Positions 48,034 through 56,041 of a stretch of 64,000 nucleotides of DNA are shown piece after piece. Position 1 is the stretch's first letter. Each line of letters starts with the position of its first letter. The stretch is from an uncultured Oscillospiraceae bacterium (lineage in GTDB: Bacteria > Bacillota > Clostridia > Oscillospirales > Acutalibacteraceae), in the NCBI GenBank assembly GCA_900547095.1, contig URFG01000003.1, positions 1 to 64,000 of the forward strand, read 5' to 3'. The translations under genes and the position numbers were made by a program. The notes beneath the pieces are model-generated. The model was not told the DNA's origin. It ran no database searches and was given only the letters and a program-made list of their open reading frames with translations.

Positions 48034-49326
48034 ATGTATGATATTATTGCTAAAAAGAGAGATAATTTAAAGCTTACAAAAGAGGAATTGGCTTTTTTTA
48101 TAAACGGCTATGATGAAGGTCAGATTCCCGATTATCAGGCTTCAGCTCTTTTAATGGCAATTTATTTAAACGGCCTTGATGATGAAGAAACCTCAATTCT
48201 TACAAAACTTATGGCAGATTCGGGAGAAAAACTCGATCTTTCCACTCTCGGCAAATTCACCGTGGATAAGCATTCCACTGGCGGCGTAGGGGATAAGACC
48301 ACTCTTATAGTCGCTCCGATAGCCGCCGCGGCAGGCTGCACGGTCGCGAAAATGTCCGGAAGAGGTTTAGGGTTTACAGGCGGTACTGTCGATAAGCTTG
48401 AATCGATAAAAGGCTATAATTCTTCTCTCAACCCGGAAGAATTTGAAAATCAGGTAAAAAATATCGGAATTGCGGTAACAGGTCAGAGCGGTAAGCTCAC
48501 ACCTGCCGATAAAAAGCTTTATGCATTAAGAGATGTTACAGCGACGGTGGAAAGTATTCCGCTTATAGCGTCAAGCATAATGAGCAAAAAAATAGCCGCG
48601 GGCGCAAAATCTATAGTTTTAGATGTTAAGTTCGGAAGCGGCGCTTTTATGAAAACCCCGAAAAGCGCTTGCCTGCTTGCGGAAAAAATGATTGAAATAG
48701 GGAAGAGAAACGGCAGAAACACGGCGGCTGTTATTTCCGATATGGATTCTCCGCTCGGAAATAATATCGGAAATCTTTTAGAGGTTGAAGAAGCGGTAAA
48801 AATTTTAAAGTGCGAGGAAAAGGGAGAATTAAGAGAGGTTTGCCTCACTCTTTCTGCGGAAATGATCGCTTTAAGCAAAAAAATACCCTTTGATAAAGCG
48901 TTAGACACGGCTACCCGAATTTTAGACGAAAAAAAGGCCTATGCCAAATTCCTTGAATGGATATCGGCACAGGGCGCAGATTTAAGCTTTATTGAAAATT
49001 CGGATTTTAAAAAGGCAGAATTCTCGCTAGAGGTCAAAAGCGAAAAGTCAGGCTTTGTCTATAAAACCGATACTGCTTTAATAGGCAGTGCCGCAGGCGC
49101 TTTGGGTGCAGGAAGAATTGCAAAAGATGATAAAATCGACTTCCTTGCAGGAATTATAATAAACAAGAAAAAAGGAGATTTTGTCAAGATTTACGAAGTG
49201 CTTTGCACACTCTATTCAAGCGATAAGAATAAATTAGACGAGGCAAAAGAGCTCATTTTAAAAGCTTATGAATTTTCAGATAAAAAGCCCGAAAAAACTC
49301 CTCATATTTACAAAATAATAGAATAA
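48034..49326 (+). CDS. pdp: Pyrimidine-nucleoside phosphorylase
   Basis: A 430-residue thymidine/pyrimidine phosphorylase with DKHSTGGVGDKTT (phosphate loop, about residues 78-90) and KMSGRGLGFTGGT. It cleaves uridine, thymidine and deoxyuridine. A GTG two codons upstream overlaps the cdd stop; either may serve, the ATG being preferred. Last gene of deoC-deoD-cdd-pdp, closed by a bidirectional terminator. Confidence 0.94.
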   Translation: MYDIIAKKRDNLKLTKEELAFFINGYDEGQIPDYQASALLMAIYLNGLDDEETSILTKLMADSGEKLDLSTLGKFTVDKHSTGGVGDKTTLIVAPIAAAAGCTVAKMSGRGLGFTGGTVDKLESIKGYNSSLNPEEFENQVKNIGIAVTGQSGKLTPADKKLYALRDVTATVESIPLIASSIMSKKIAAGAKSIVLDVKFGSGAFMKTPKSACLLAEKMIEIGKRNGRNTAAVISDMDSPLGNNIGNLLEVEEAVKILKCEEKGELREVCLTLSAEMIALSKKIPFDKALDTATRILDEKKAYAKFLEWISAQGADLSFIENSDFKKAEFSLEVKSEKSGFVYKTDTALIGSAAGALGAGRIAKDDKIDFLAGIIINKKKGDFVKIYEVLCTLYSSDKNKLDEAKELILKAYEFSDKKPEKTPHIYKIIE

Positions 49327-49366
49327 AATTGAGTCCCTACTAAAAAGCAGGGACTCAATTTTATTA
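49325..49366. terminator. Bidirectional terminator between pdp and the phosphomutase
   Basis: AAAATTGAGTCCCT / AGGGACTCAATTTT, 14-bp arms with flanking A and T tracts. Confidence 0.9.
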
Positions 49367-51073
49367 AAATCCTAAAAGCTTAGTTCCGGCATTGATAATT
49401 TCTTCTCTGCGCTTTTCGGCTTTTTCACAAGAATCGGAAACCGCGCCGATATAAATTTTAATTTTAGGCTCCGTTCCCGAGGGGCGGACTATGAGAGAGT
49501 CGCCGTCTTCAAGATAGTAGCACAAAACATTTGATTTCGGAAGATTAATTTTGGTTTCTTCATTTGTCTTTAAATTTTTGCAAACGGAGGTTTTGATATC
49601 TTTAATAACCGCCACCTTGCTTCCGGCAATTTCCGCAGGCGGGTTTGCGCGGAGCTCTTCGGTTATACCCTTTATCTTTTCAATTCCGCTCTGACCTTCG
49701 CAGGTAAAGCTCTTTTGAGCGCAGAAGAAATATCCGTATTTCTCATAAAGCTCGAAAAGCACCTGCTTTAAGTTTTTACCCTTGGATTTATAGTAAGCCG
49801 TCATTTCGCAGATAAGCATTGATGCCGTTACGGCGTCTTTATCTCTTACATAACTTCCTGCAAGATATCCATAGCTTTCCTCAAATCCGAGAATATATCT
49901 GTCCTGCTCGTTTGTTTTCGCAAGCTCTGTTATCTGCTCGCCGATAAATTTAAATCCTGTTAAGGTTTCGATAAGCTTACAGCCGAAATCCGCGGCGATT
50001 TTTTTGCACATTCCGGTGGAAACTATCGTGGTCACAGCTACGGGATTTTTCGGAAGCTTGCCTGTTTCCTTTTTAACAGAGAGCATATAGTAAAGAAGTA
50101 AAACTCCCACATCGTTGCCTGAAAACAGCTCGTAGTTTCCGTTGACATTTACTGCAATTCCCACTCTGTCACAATCGGGATCGGTTGCAAGCAGAATGTC
50201 TGGATTATATGATTTTGCCATTTCAAGCGCAATTTCGAAAACCTGCTTGATCTCGGGATTGGGATAGGGTACAGTGGGGAAGTTGCCGTCGGGATTTTCC
50301 TGCTCTTTTACAACTTCGATATTTTTAATTCCTATTCTGTCAAGAATTCTTCTTACAGGCTTGTTTCCCGTTCCGTTTAAAGGAGTATAGATAATTTTAA
50401 GATTTGATAGATCCATATTCTTTGAAACTCTCGAAGACTCGACCCTGTCTAAAAACGCATTTATAACATCTTCGCCGATATATTCGATAATTCCGCTTTT
50501 AAGACCTTCGTCAAAATCAGAGGTCTTAACTCCCGTGAAAATATCCACACTCTGCATAATGTTTAAAACATAATCTGCAGCTTCGGGACCTAACTGACAG
50601 CCGGTTTCATCGTAAGCCTTGTAACCGTTATATTTAGAAGGGTTGTGGCTCGCAGTGACAACAACGCCCGCGTCGCATTTTAAATATCTTATCGCAAACG
50701 AAAGCATAGGTGTGGGCATTAGCTCTTTGTAAATATATACCTTCACACCGTTAGCCGCGAAAACTTCCGCAGTTGTCCTTGCAAAGAGATCGGATTTTAT
50801 TCTGCTGTCGTATGCTATAGCTACAGAGGGCTTATCGCTTTGGGAGAGAACATACTGTGCAAGTCCCTGCGTTGCCTGGGCGACAGTATAAACATTCATT
50901 CTGTTGCAGCCTGCGCCTATCACGCCTCTAAGACCTGCCGTGCCGAATTCAAGGTCGGTATAAAAAGCGTCGTTAACGGCGTTTTCATCGTCTTTGATCT
51001 CTTTTAGCTCTTTGATAAGGTCGGGATCTTTCACGGCATTTTTCAGCCAAAGCTCATATTTTTCTTTTATCAT
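49364..51073 (-). CDS. Phospho-sugar mutase (phosphoglucomutase/phosphopentomutase group)
   Basis: A 569-residue alpha-D-phosphohexomutase: active Ser in TASHNPSKYNGYKAY, metal loop ATDPDCDRVG, sugar loop in GFEESYGY, phosphate loop RPSGTEPKIK. The long form is similar to PgcA/PGM2-type enzymes, which interconvert glucose-1- and -6-phosphate; PGM2-like relatives also act on ribose and deoxyribose phosphates. It faces the deo operon, which lacks a DeoB, so a phosphopentomutase role is possible. GGAGG precedes the ATG. Confidence 0.9.
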   Translation of the reverse strand: MIKEKYELWLKNAVKDPDLIKELKEIKDDENAVNDAFYTDLEFGTAGLRGVIGAGCNRMNVYTVAQATQGLAQYVLSQSDKPSVAIAYDSRIKSDLFARTTAEVFAANGVKVYIYKELMPTPMLSFAIRYLKCDAGVVVTASHNPSKYNGYKAYDETGCQLGPEAADYVLNIMQSVDIFTGVKTSDFDEGLKSGIIEYIGEDVINAFLDRVESSRVSKNMDLSNLKIIYTPLNGTGNKPVRRILDRIGIKNIEVVKEQENPDGNFPTVPYPNPEIKQVFEIALEMAKSYNPDILLATDPDCDRVGIAVNVNGNYELFSGNDVGVLLLYYMLSVKKETGKLPKNPVAVTTIVSTGMCKKIAADFGCKLIETLTGFKFIGEQITELAKTNEQDRYILGFEESYGYLAGSYVRDKDAVTASMLICEMTAYYKSKGKNLKQVLFELYEKYGYFFCAQKSFTCEGQSGIEKIKGITEELRANPPAEIAGSKVAVIKDIKTSVCKNLKTNEETKINLPKSNVLCYYLEDGDSLIVRPSGTEPKIKIYIGAVSDSCEKAEKRREEIINAGTKLLGF

Positions 51074-51170
51074 AAACTTTTTTTCCTCCGTATTTTATTA
51101 TTTCTGAATTTATTGTATTATTTTTTCATTCGTTTGTCAATATAAACAAAGGCGTTTATAATAATTTTAC

Positions 51171-51199
51171 TTGACTTTTTAGTGCAAATGGTATAAAAT
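51171..51199 (+). promoter_or_regulatory. Possible distal promoter of the sigma gene
   Basis: TTGACT at 51171-51176, 17-bp spacer, TAAAAT at 51194-51199. Confidence 0.5.
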
Positions 51200-51284
51200 T
51201 ATAAACGTAATAAAAATGTTTTTGGTATAATTTACAATTTTCGACAAAATTTGTGAATATCCCTCAAATTATCGGTCTGATTTC

Positions 51285-51314
51285 TTGCAAACGAACCGAT
51301 AAAAGTGTTATAAT
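51285..51314 (+). promoter_or_regulatory. Proximal promoter of the sigma gene
   Basis: TTGCAA at 51285-51290, 18-bp spacer, TATAAT at 51309-51314, 33 bp before the ATG. Confidence 0.65.
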
Positions 51315-51346
51315 TTATTTTACACTTATTTCGGTTTGGAGTATTT

Positions 51347-51904
51347 ATGGAAGATTTTTTAAAATCAGGTGCCGCGCTCAGCGATAAAGAGATCATTTCT
51401 AAAATAAAAAGCGGAGATCGCATTTATCTTAGAATTTTGATCGAAAGATATATGCCTTATATTATTAATGCGGCGAGGAATTATCCTTATATCGACCGCG
51501 AGGATCTCATTCAGGAGGGCAGGCTTGCCGTGTTTTCCGCGGCGGAAAGCTATGATGAAAAAAGCGCCGCTTTTTCAACCTTTGTTTTCCTTTGTATAAA
51601 CAGGGCAATATCTTCTTTTGCGAGAAGCTTTTCAGCAAAAAAGCGCGTTCCTGCGGAGCTTATTGATCCGTTAGGCGAAACCGATATTCTTTCGCTTGAG
51701 GATCCCGAAAAGCTTATTATCGAAAGAGAAAATTTTGAAAATTTAAAAAATAATATAAAAAGTCTTTTATCCGAAACGGAATATAAAGTGCTTATCGGTT
51801 TTTTATCCGCAAAGAGTTACGGCGAGATAGCGGCGGAACTTAATATATCGGAAAAATCAGTTGATAACGCACTGAGTCGCGTAAGAAAAAAGCTTAAAAA
51901 ATAA
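51347..51904 (+). CDS. RNA polymerase sigma-70 family factor, SigH-like
   Basis: A 185-residue sigma factor with region 2 (DREDLIQEGRLAVFSAAESYD and TFVFLCINRAISSFAR) and region 4 (LSETEYKVLIGFLSAKSYGEIAAELNISEKSVDNAL). The pattern resembles SigH/SigI-type alternative factors rather than ECF factors, and SigH governs entry into sporulation in Bacilli and Clostridia. TTGGAG lies upstream of the ATG. A tRNA-like sequence starts 3 nt after the stop, and a zinc-ribbon gene follows without a visible promoter. Confidence 0.85.
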   Translation: MEDFLKSGAALSDKEIISKIKSGDRIYLRILIERYMPYIINAARNYPYIDREDLIQEGRLAVFSAAESYDEKSAAFSTFVFLCINRAISSFARSFSAKKRVPAELIDPLGETDILSLEDPEKLIIERENFENLKNNIKSLLSETEYKVLIGFLSAKSYGEIAAELNISEKSVDNALSRVRKKLKK

Positions 51905-51907
51905 ATA

Positions 51908-51980
51908 TGGCCTTGGTAGCTTAAATAGCAGAGCGTTGAAAGCAAAATCAAAGATGTCGGTGCGAACCCGTCCGGGCTAA
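51908..51980 (+). ncRNA. tRNA-like sequence with non-canonical fold
   Basis: The stretch resembles a diverged tRNA. TAGCTTAAATAGCAGAGC matches a D-arm, CGG-TGCGAAC-CCG a T-arm with a 3-bp stem, and TTGA-N8-TCAA an anticodon arm whose 8-nt loop AAGCAAAA lacks U33. The ends TGGCCTTGG and TCCGGGCTA can form a 9-bp acceptor with three wobbles and one mismatch, giving a 9/3 rather than a 7/5 layout. No CCA follows. It lies between two genes with no promoter of its own, so it is probably part of their mRNA. Confidence 0.55.
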
Positions 51981-52005
51981 TTAGAAAACAAGAGAGGTAC
52001 AAAAA

Positions 52006-52302
52006 ATGTTCGAAGACAAGACTTTAGTTTGCAAGGAGTGCGGAGCGGAATTCGTTTTCACTGCAAGGGAGCAGGAGTTTTATCAGGAAAAAGGCTTTGA
52101 GAACGAGCCCCAGCGCTGTAAGGCGTGCCGCGACAAGCGCAAGAATGCAAACAGAGCGCCCCGTGAAATGCACGAGGCAGTCTGCGATGCCTGCGGCGGC
52201 GTAGCAAAGGTTCCTTTCGTTCCCCGTGACGACCGACCCGTTTATTGCAGCGAATGCTTTGCAAAAATGAAAGAGCAGAATCAGAAAGATGACGCTGAAT
52301 AA
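52006..52302 (+). CDS. Zinc-ribbon protein with four CxxC motifs
   Basis: A 98-residue soluble protein with CKEC (9-12), CKAC (38-41), CDAC (60-63) and CSEC (81-84), enough to bind two zinc ions. The first half matches the probable zinc-binding domain common in Clostridia (TLVCKECGAEFVFTAREQEF); the second half is CXXC-rich and basic. Function unknown; nucleic acid or protein binding is likely. AGAGG is 9 nt before the ATG. It lies 26 bp after the tRNA-like sequence and is closed by a terminator. Confidence 0.88.
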   Translation: MFEDKTLVCKECGAEFVFTAREQEFYQEKGFENEPQRCKACRDKRKNANRAPREMHEAVCDACGGVAKVPFVPRDDRPVYCSECFAKMKEQNQKDDAE

Positions 52303-52320
52303 TTTTTGACAATGAACCTG

Positions 52321-52355
52321 CCGCCCGGAATTTCTTTTCCGGGCGGTAAGTTTGT
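52321..52355 (+). terminator. Terminator after the zinc-ribbon gene
   Basis: CCGCCCGGAA / TTCCGGGCGG 10-bp arms, 6-nt loop, then TAAGTTTGTTTT. Confidence 0.82.
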
Positions 52356-52440
52356 TTTCAAAAAATAATACAAATATTCATATTTTAGTAATAAAATTAT
52401 TGTAAAATTTTTTCATAAAGTTTATCAGGGGGACAGGATT

Positions 52441-53130
52441 ATGAACCGTCAAACGATCTTAATCGCGGATGATGATATAAATATTTGCGAGCTTTTAAGG
52501 CTCTATCTTGAAAAAGACGGATTTAATACAGTGGTTGCTCACGACGGAAAAGAAGCGCTTGAGCAAGCGGAAAAATTCGATGTGGATTTAATAGTACTTG
52601 ATATTATGATGCCCCGGCTTGATGGATGGCAGGTCTGCCGCGAGATCCGCAAAAAAAGCAATACACCTATAATTATGCTTACCGCAAAGGGTGAAACCTT
52701 TGATAAAATATTAGGCTTAGAGTTAGGGGCGGACGATTATGTCAGCAAGCCCTTTGATTCGAAAGAGGTCGTAGCAAGAATAAAAGCCGTTCTTCGCAGA
52801 ACTAACGGTGAGGACTCGCAGACCGATATTAAAGAAGTCCGCTTTGATAAGCTTATTATCAATCTTACCAATTATGAGCTGATAGTTGACGGCAAGAGAA
52901 TAGACACTCCTCCTAAAGAGCTTGAGCTTATTTATCATCTTGCAAGCAATCCGAACAGGGTGTATACCCGCGATCAGCTTCTTGATGAAGTTTGGGGCTT
53001 TGATTATTACGGCGATTCGAGAACAGTCGACGTTCACGTTAAAAGGCTCAGAGAAAAGCTTGAAAACGGTTCCGAAAAATGGTCGCTTAAGACTGTTTGG
53101 GGCGTTGGATACAAATTTGAGGTAAAGTGA
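52441..53130 (+). CDS. Response regulator, OmpR/PhoB family
   Basis: A 229-residue regulator: receiver domain with the acidic pair in IADDDIN, phospho-acceptor Asp in LIVLDIMMPRLDG (about residue 54) and Lys in YVSKPFD; then a winged-helix DNA-binding domain (SRTVDVHVKRLREKLE). It is activated by the histidine kinase encoded next, with coupled stop and start (TGATG). The adjacent htrA gene suggests an envelope-stress circuit like CssRS, by context only. GGGGGAC precedes the ATG. Confidence 0.94.
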   Translation: MNRQTILIADDDINICELLRLYLEKDGFNTVVAHDGKEALEQAEKFDVDLIVLDIMMPRLDGWQVCREIRKKSNTPIIMLTAKGETFDKILGLELGADDYVSKPFDSKEVVARIKAVLRRTNGEDSQTDIKEVRFDKLIINLTNYELIVDGKRIDTPPKELELIYHLASNPNRVYTRDQLLDEVWGFDYYGDSRTVDVHVKRLREKLENGSEKWSLKTVWGVGYKFEVK

Positions 53131-54563
53131 TGCGACAGCGTCTTTTCGGAAAATATTTTTTAGCATTTATGCTGATAATCATTTTAAGCCTGGGAACTTT
53201 AATGGCAACGCTCACCCTCGTTTATAATGATTATGTTGCAGATTTAAAATATGATTCGCTCAAAAAAGTGAGTGAAAGCGTGGCGGATTTTGCCGGCGGT
53301 CAGTTACACACTATAGATGAGGCTGCAGATAACAAAGGGCTTTACTATATTATTAAAAATCTCTGCGCGGTTAATGACAGCGACGTTTTTGTAACCAACA
53401 GCTACGGAATTATAAAAGTCTGCAGCTGCGAGGAATTCGGGATAAACGGATTTTGCGGCCATTCGGGTTCAAAAATTCCCGACAGCGTTATAAAAGGCTT
53501 CGGCAGGAAAGAACCGAAGGGAATTGATAATCTCGATCTTTATAAGGAGCAGCAGTATTTCTATTCCTGCAAGCTTGTTTCTAAAAATGACAAGCAAATG
53601 GGATATGTTGTAGCCGCATCTTCGCTTGCAAGCGTTAAGCATTTGACAAAGAAAGTCACAAGGCTCTTTTTGTTTTCTTCTATTCTTCCGGTTGTGCTGA
53701 TGTTCTTTGCGCTGTACGGAATGACGGTAAAGATTTCAAAGCCTATAAAGCTTATGTCCGACGCTTCTAAAGCAATGGCGGGAGGAGATTTTTCAAAGCG
53801 AATTCCCATCACGAGCGACGATGAGATAGGCGAGCTTGCCGCGTCGTTTAACCAGATGACAAATTCTATTTCAAGGCTTGAAGAAACAAGAAAAAGCTTT
53901 GTTGCGAATGTTTCGCACGAGCTTAAAACTCCGATGACCACTATAAGCGGATTTGTTGACGGAATTATCGACGGTACCATAGAGCCGGAAAAGCAGAATT
54001 ATTATCTTAATATTGTTTCCGAAGAGATAAAAAGGCTTTCGAGAATGGTTCAGTCGATGCTCAGCATTTCAAAGCTTGAATCCGGTGAATTTGCTCTTAA
54101 ATACGAAAAATTTGATTTCAGAGAATTGCTTCTCAGGATAGTTGTAAGCCAGGAGCAGAGAATAGAGGAAAGAAAGCTTGAAATTTCAGGGCTTGATTCG
54201 ATAGAAAGTATCACTTTAAATGCCGATAAGGACCTTATTTACAGGGTGATTTATAATCTTGTGGATAATGCCGTTAAATTCACTGATGAGGGCGGATCGA
54301 TTTCTTTCTTGCTTAGTGCTGACTTAAAGGATATGGACTTTAAAATAAGAAATACAGGCAAGGGAATTCCGCAAAGCGAACTGCCTCTTGTTTTCGAAAG
54401 ATTTTATAAGCTTGATAAATCGAGGTCTGCTAATAAAAACAGTATGGGACTCGGTCTGTATATTGTAAAAACAATTGTTAAATCTCACGGCGGAACGATC
54501 TCTGTATCAAGCGTTGAAAACGAGTTTACGGAATTTGAAGTAAAACTCCCTCTTATAAAATAA
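53130..54563 (+). CDS. Sensor histidine kinase
   Basis: A 477-residue kinase: first membrane helix (about 9-31), extracytoplasmic sensor domain (about 32-180), second helix (about 180-200), HAMP, HisKA with the phospho-His in FVANVSHELKTPMT, and a HATPase domain (N-box NLVDNAVKF, GLGLYIV). The sensor holds four close cysteines (VCSCEEFGINGFCGHSG), which could sense redox or metal. It starts inside the stop of the response regulator gene. Confidence 0.93.
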   Translation: MRQRLFGKYFLAFMLIIILSLGTLMATLTLVYNDYVADLKYDSLKKVSESVADFAGGQLHTIDEAADNKGLYYIIKNLCAVNDSDVFVTNSYGIIKVCSCEEFGINGFCGHSGSKIPDSVIKGFGRKEPKGIDNLDLYKEQQYFYSCKLVSKNDKQMGYVVAASSLASVKHLTKKVTRLFLFSSILPVVLMFFALYGMTVKISKPIKLMSDASKAMAGGDFSKRIPITSDDEIGELAASFNQMTNSISRLEETRKSFVANVSHELKTPMTTISGFVDGIIDGTIEPEKQNYYLNIVSEEIKRLSRMVQSMLSISKLESGEFALKYEKFDFRELLLRIVVSQEQRIEERKLEISGLDSIESITLNADKDLIYRVIYNLVDNAVKFTDEGGSISFLLSADLKDMDFKIRNTGKGIPQSELPLVFERFYKLDKSRSANKNSMGLGLYIVKTIVKSHGGTISVSSVENEFTEFEVKLPLIK

Positions 54564-54594
54564 TTTGTATTATTGATTTTGAAAGGATAATTTT

Positions 54595-55941
54595 ATGAGC
54601 GAAGAAATTAATAATAATCTTAATTCAAATGACGAGGAAATAAAGCAGGAACCTGAGGTAACCGATGAGGAAACCTTTAAAGAGCCCGAAGAAGTCCCGG
54701 CTCAGCCTACGCTTGTCAAGGTTGAATATACTGACGACGAGCCAAATGATGACTATTCTTCTTCCGTCAGGGGACTTAAGCTTTTTGCTCTGATAATGGC
54801 TTGCGTTATGCTTCTTACCGCCACCTGCCTTACAGGATTCTTTATGGGAAGAAGCTCTTCGCATTATGCGAGAAATAAAAATATCACTGTAGACCTAGCG
54901 GCAAAGCCTAAGAAAACGGATCAGATGACTCCCGCTCAGGTCTACGATAAGGTAGATAAAAGCATAGTAGGAATAATCGTTTATAATTCCGCAGGCTCCT
55001 CGGCTAATGCAACGGGTGTTCTAATTTCCGAAGACGGATATATTGTTACAAACGACCATATCTATGCCGATATAGGCGCTCCTAAATTCCTTGTTTATAT
55101 GAGCGACGGTTCAGAAAGAACAGCGGAATATATAGCCGGTGATTCCATAAGCGATCTCGCAGTTCTTAAGCTTACTAAAACTTCCGGTATAACCGCCGCC
55201 ACTTTGGGGAATTCTTCAGAGCTTATTTGCGGCGAATCGGTCGTAGCGATAGGCAGACCAAGCTCCGCACAGGATAAATCTACTATCACGAGCGGAATAG
55301 TATCGCTCACCGAGCGCAGAGTTAAAACCACCTCTAATTATTCTTCAAAACTTATTCAGACAGACAGTGCCATAAACCCCGGCAGTTCCGGAGGCGCGCT
55401 AGTAAATATGTACGGTCAGGTAGTAGGAATCACTTCTTCAAAGCTTGCCGGCGCTCAATATGATTCAATAGGTTTTGCAATTCCCACAACCACCGTTTCG
55501 AGAGTAACAAAACAGCTTATAAAATACGGGAAGGTAACAGACAGGGCAAAACTCGGAATTACTTATCAGATGATAAATACTCCCGAAGCGAATTCGAAAA
55601 ATCTTTCAAGCACAGGCCTTTATGTCGTTTCCGTCGGAGAGGACAGCGATCTTTACGGAAAGGTAAAAGAGGGCGATATAATTACTCATATCAACGGCAC
55701 AAAAATAACCTACGACGATATGGTGCTTAATATTATCGACGACTGCCGCGCAGGAGATACTATAAAGGTCACCGTGGTGGAATCAAACGGCGGTGTAAAG
55801 GAATACTCCGCAAAGCTTAAAGCAAATATCGGAGAATCGAGCTATTCTTCTTCTGTAAAATCAAATTCTTCCGATAAATCAAACAGTTCTTCGGAAAGCA
55901 GTTCTTCCGGAAAAACATTCGATTTCCCTTACGGCGGATAA
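54595..55941 (+). CDS. htrA: HtrA/DegP-type S1C serine protease with PDZ domain
   Basis: A 448-residue membrane-anchored protease: acidic cytosolic N-terminus (1-60), one transmembrane helix (about 62-84), trypsin-like domain with His in VTNDHIYAD, Asp in SDLAVLKL and Ser in NPGSSGGAL, then one PDZ domain (about 325-410) and a Ser-rich tail. It degrades misfolded proteins outside the membrane. GAAAGGA lies upstream of the ATG. It follows the two-component genes by 31 bp and is probably cotranscribed. Confidence 0.93.
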   Translation: MSEEINNNLNSNDEEIKQEPEVTDEETFKEPEEVPAQPTLVKVEYTDDEPNDDYSSSVRGLKLFALIMACVMLLTATCLTGFFMGRSSSHYARNKNITVDLAAKPKKTDQMTPAQVYDKVDKSIVGIIVYNSAGSSANATGVLISEDGYIVTNDHIYADIGAPKFLVYMSDGSERTAEYIAGDSISDLAVLKLTKTSGITAATLGNSSELICGESVVAIGRPSSAQDKSTITSGIVSLTERRVKTTSNYSSKLIQTDSAINPGSSGGALVNMYGQVVGITSSKLAGAQYDSIGFAIPTTTVSRVTKQLIKYGKVTDRAKLGITYQMINTPEANSKNLSSTGLYVVSVGEDSDLYGKVKEGDIITHINGTKITYDDMVLNIIDDCRAGDTIKVTVVESNGGVKEYSAKLKANIGESSYSSSVKSNSSDKSNSSSESSSSGKTFDFPYGG

Positions 55942-55959
55942 ATTTATATAACTTTTTAA

Positions 55960-56000
55960 AAAACCGTTTCATGATTTTCCCATGAAACGGTTTTATTTTG
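55960..56000 (+). terminator. Terminator after htrA
   Basis: AAAACCGTTTCATG / CATGAAACGGTTTT, 14-bp perfect arms, 7-nt loop, then ATTTTG. Confidence 0.9.
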
Positions 56001-56041
56001 CGTATTTCAGGGAATAATTATATTACTTTGAGGGTGATATA

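Noticed and set aside
51908..51980. Calling the tRNA-like sequence a functional tRNA-Cys because GCA is in the loop
   Set aside because: The loop has 8 nt and lacks U33, the acceptor stem has a mismatch and three wobbles, and no CCA follows, so decoding activity is not supported.
56001..56025. SigG-type promoter before spoIVB
   Set aside because: GTATT and TATATTA-like elements are present but the match and spacing are too loose to claim.
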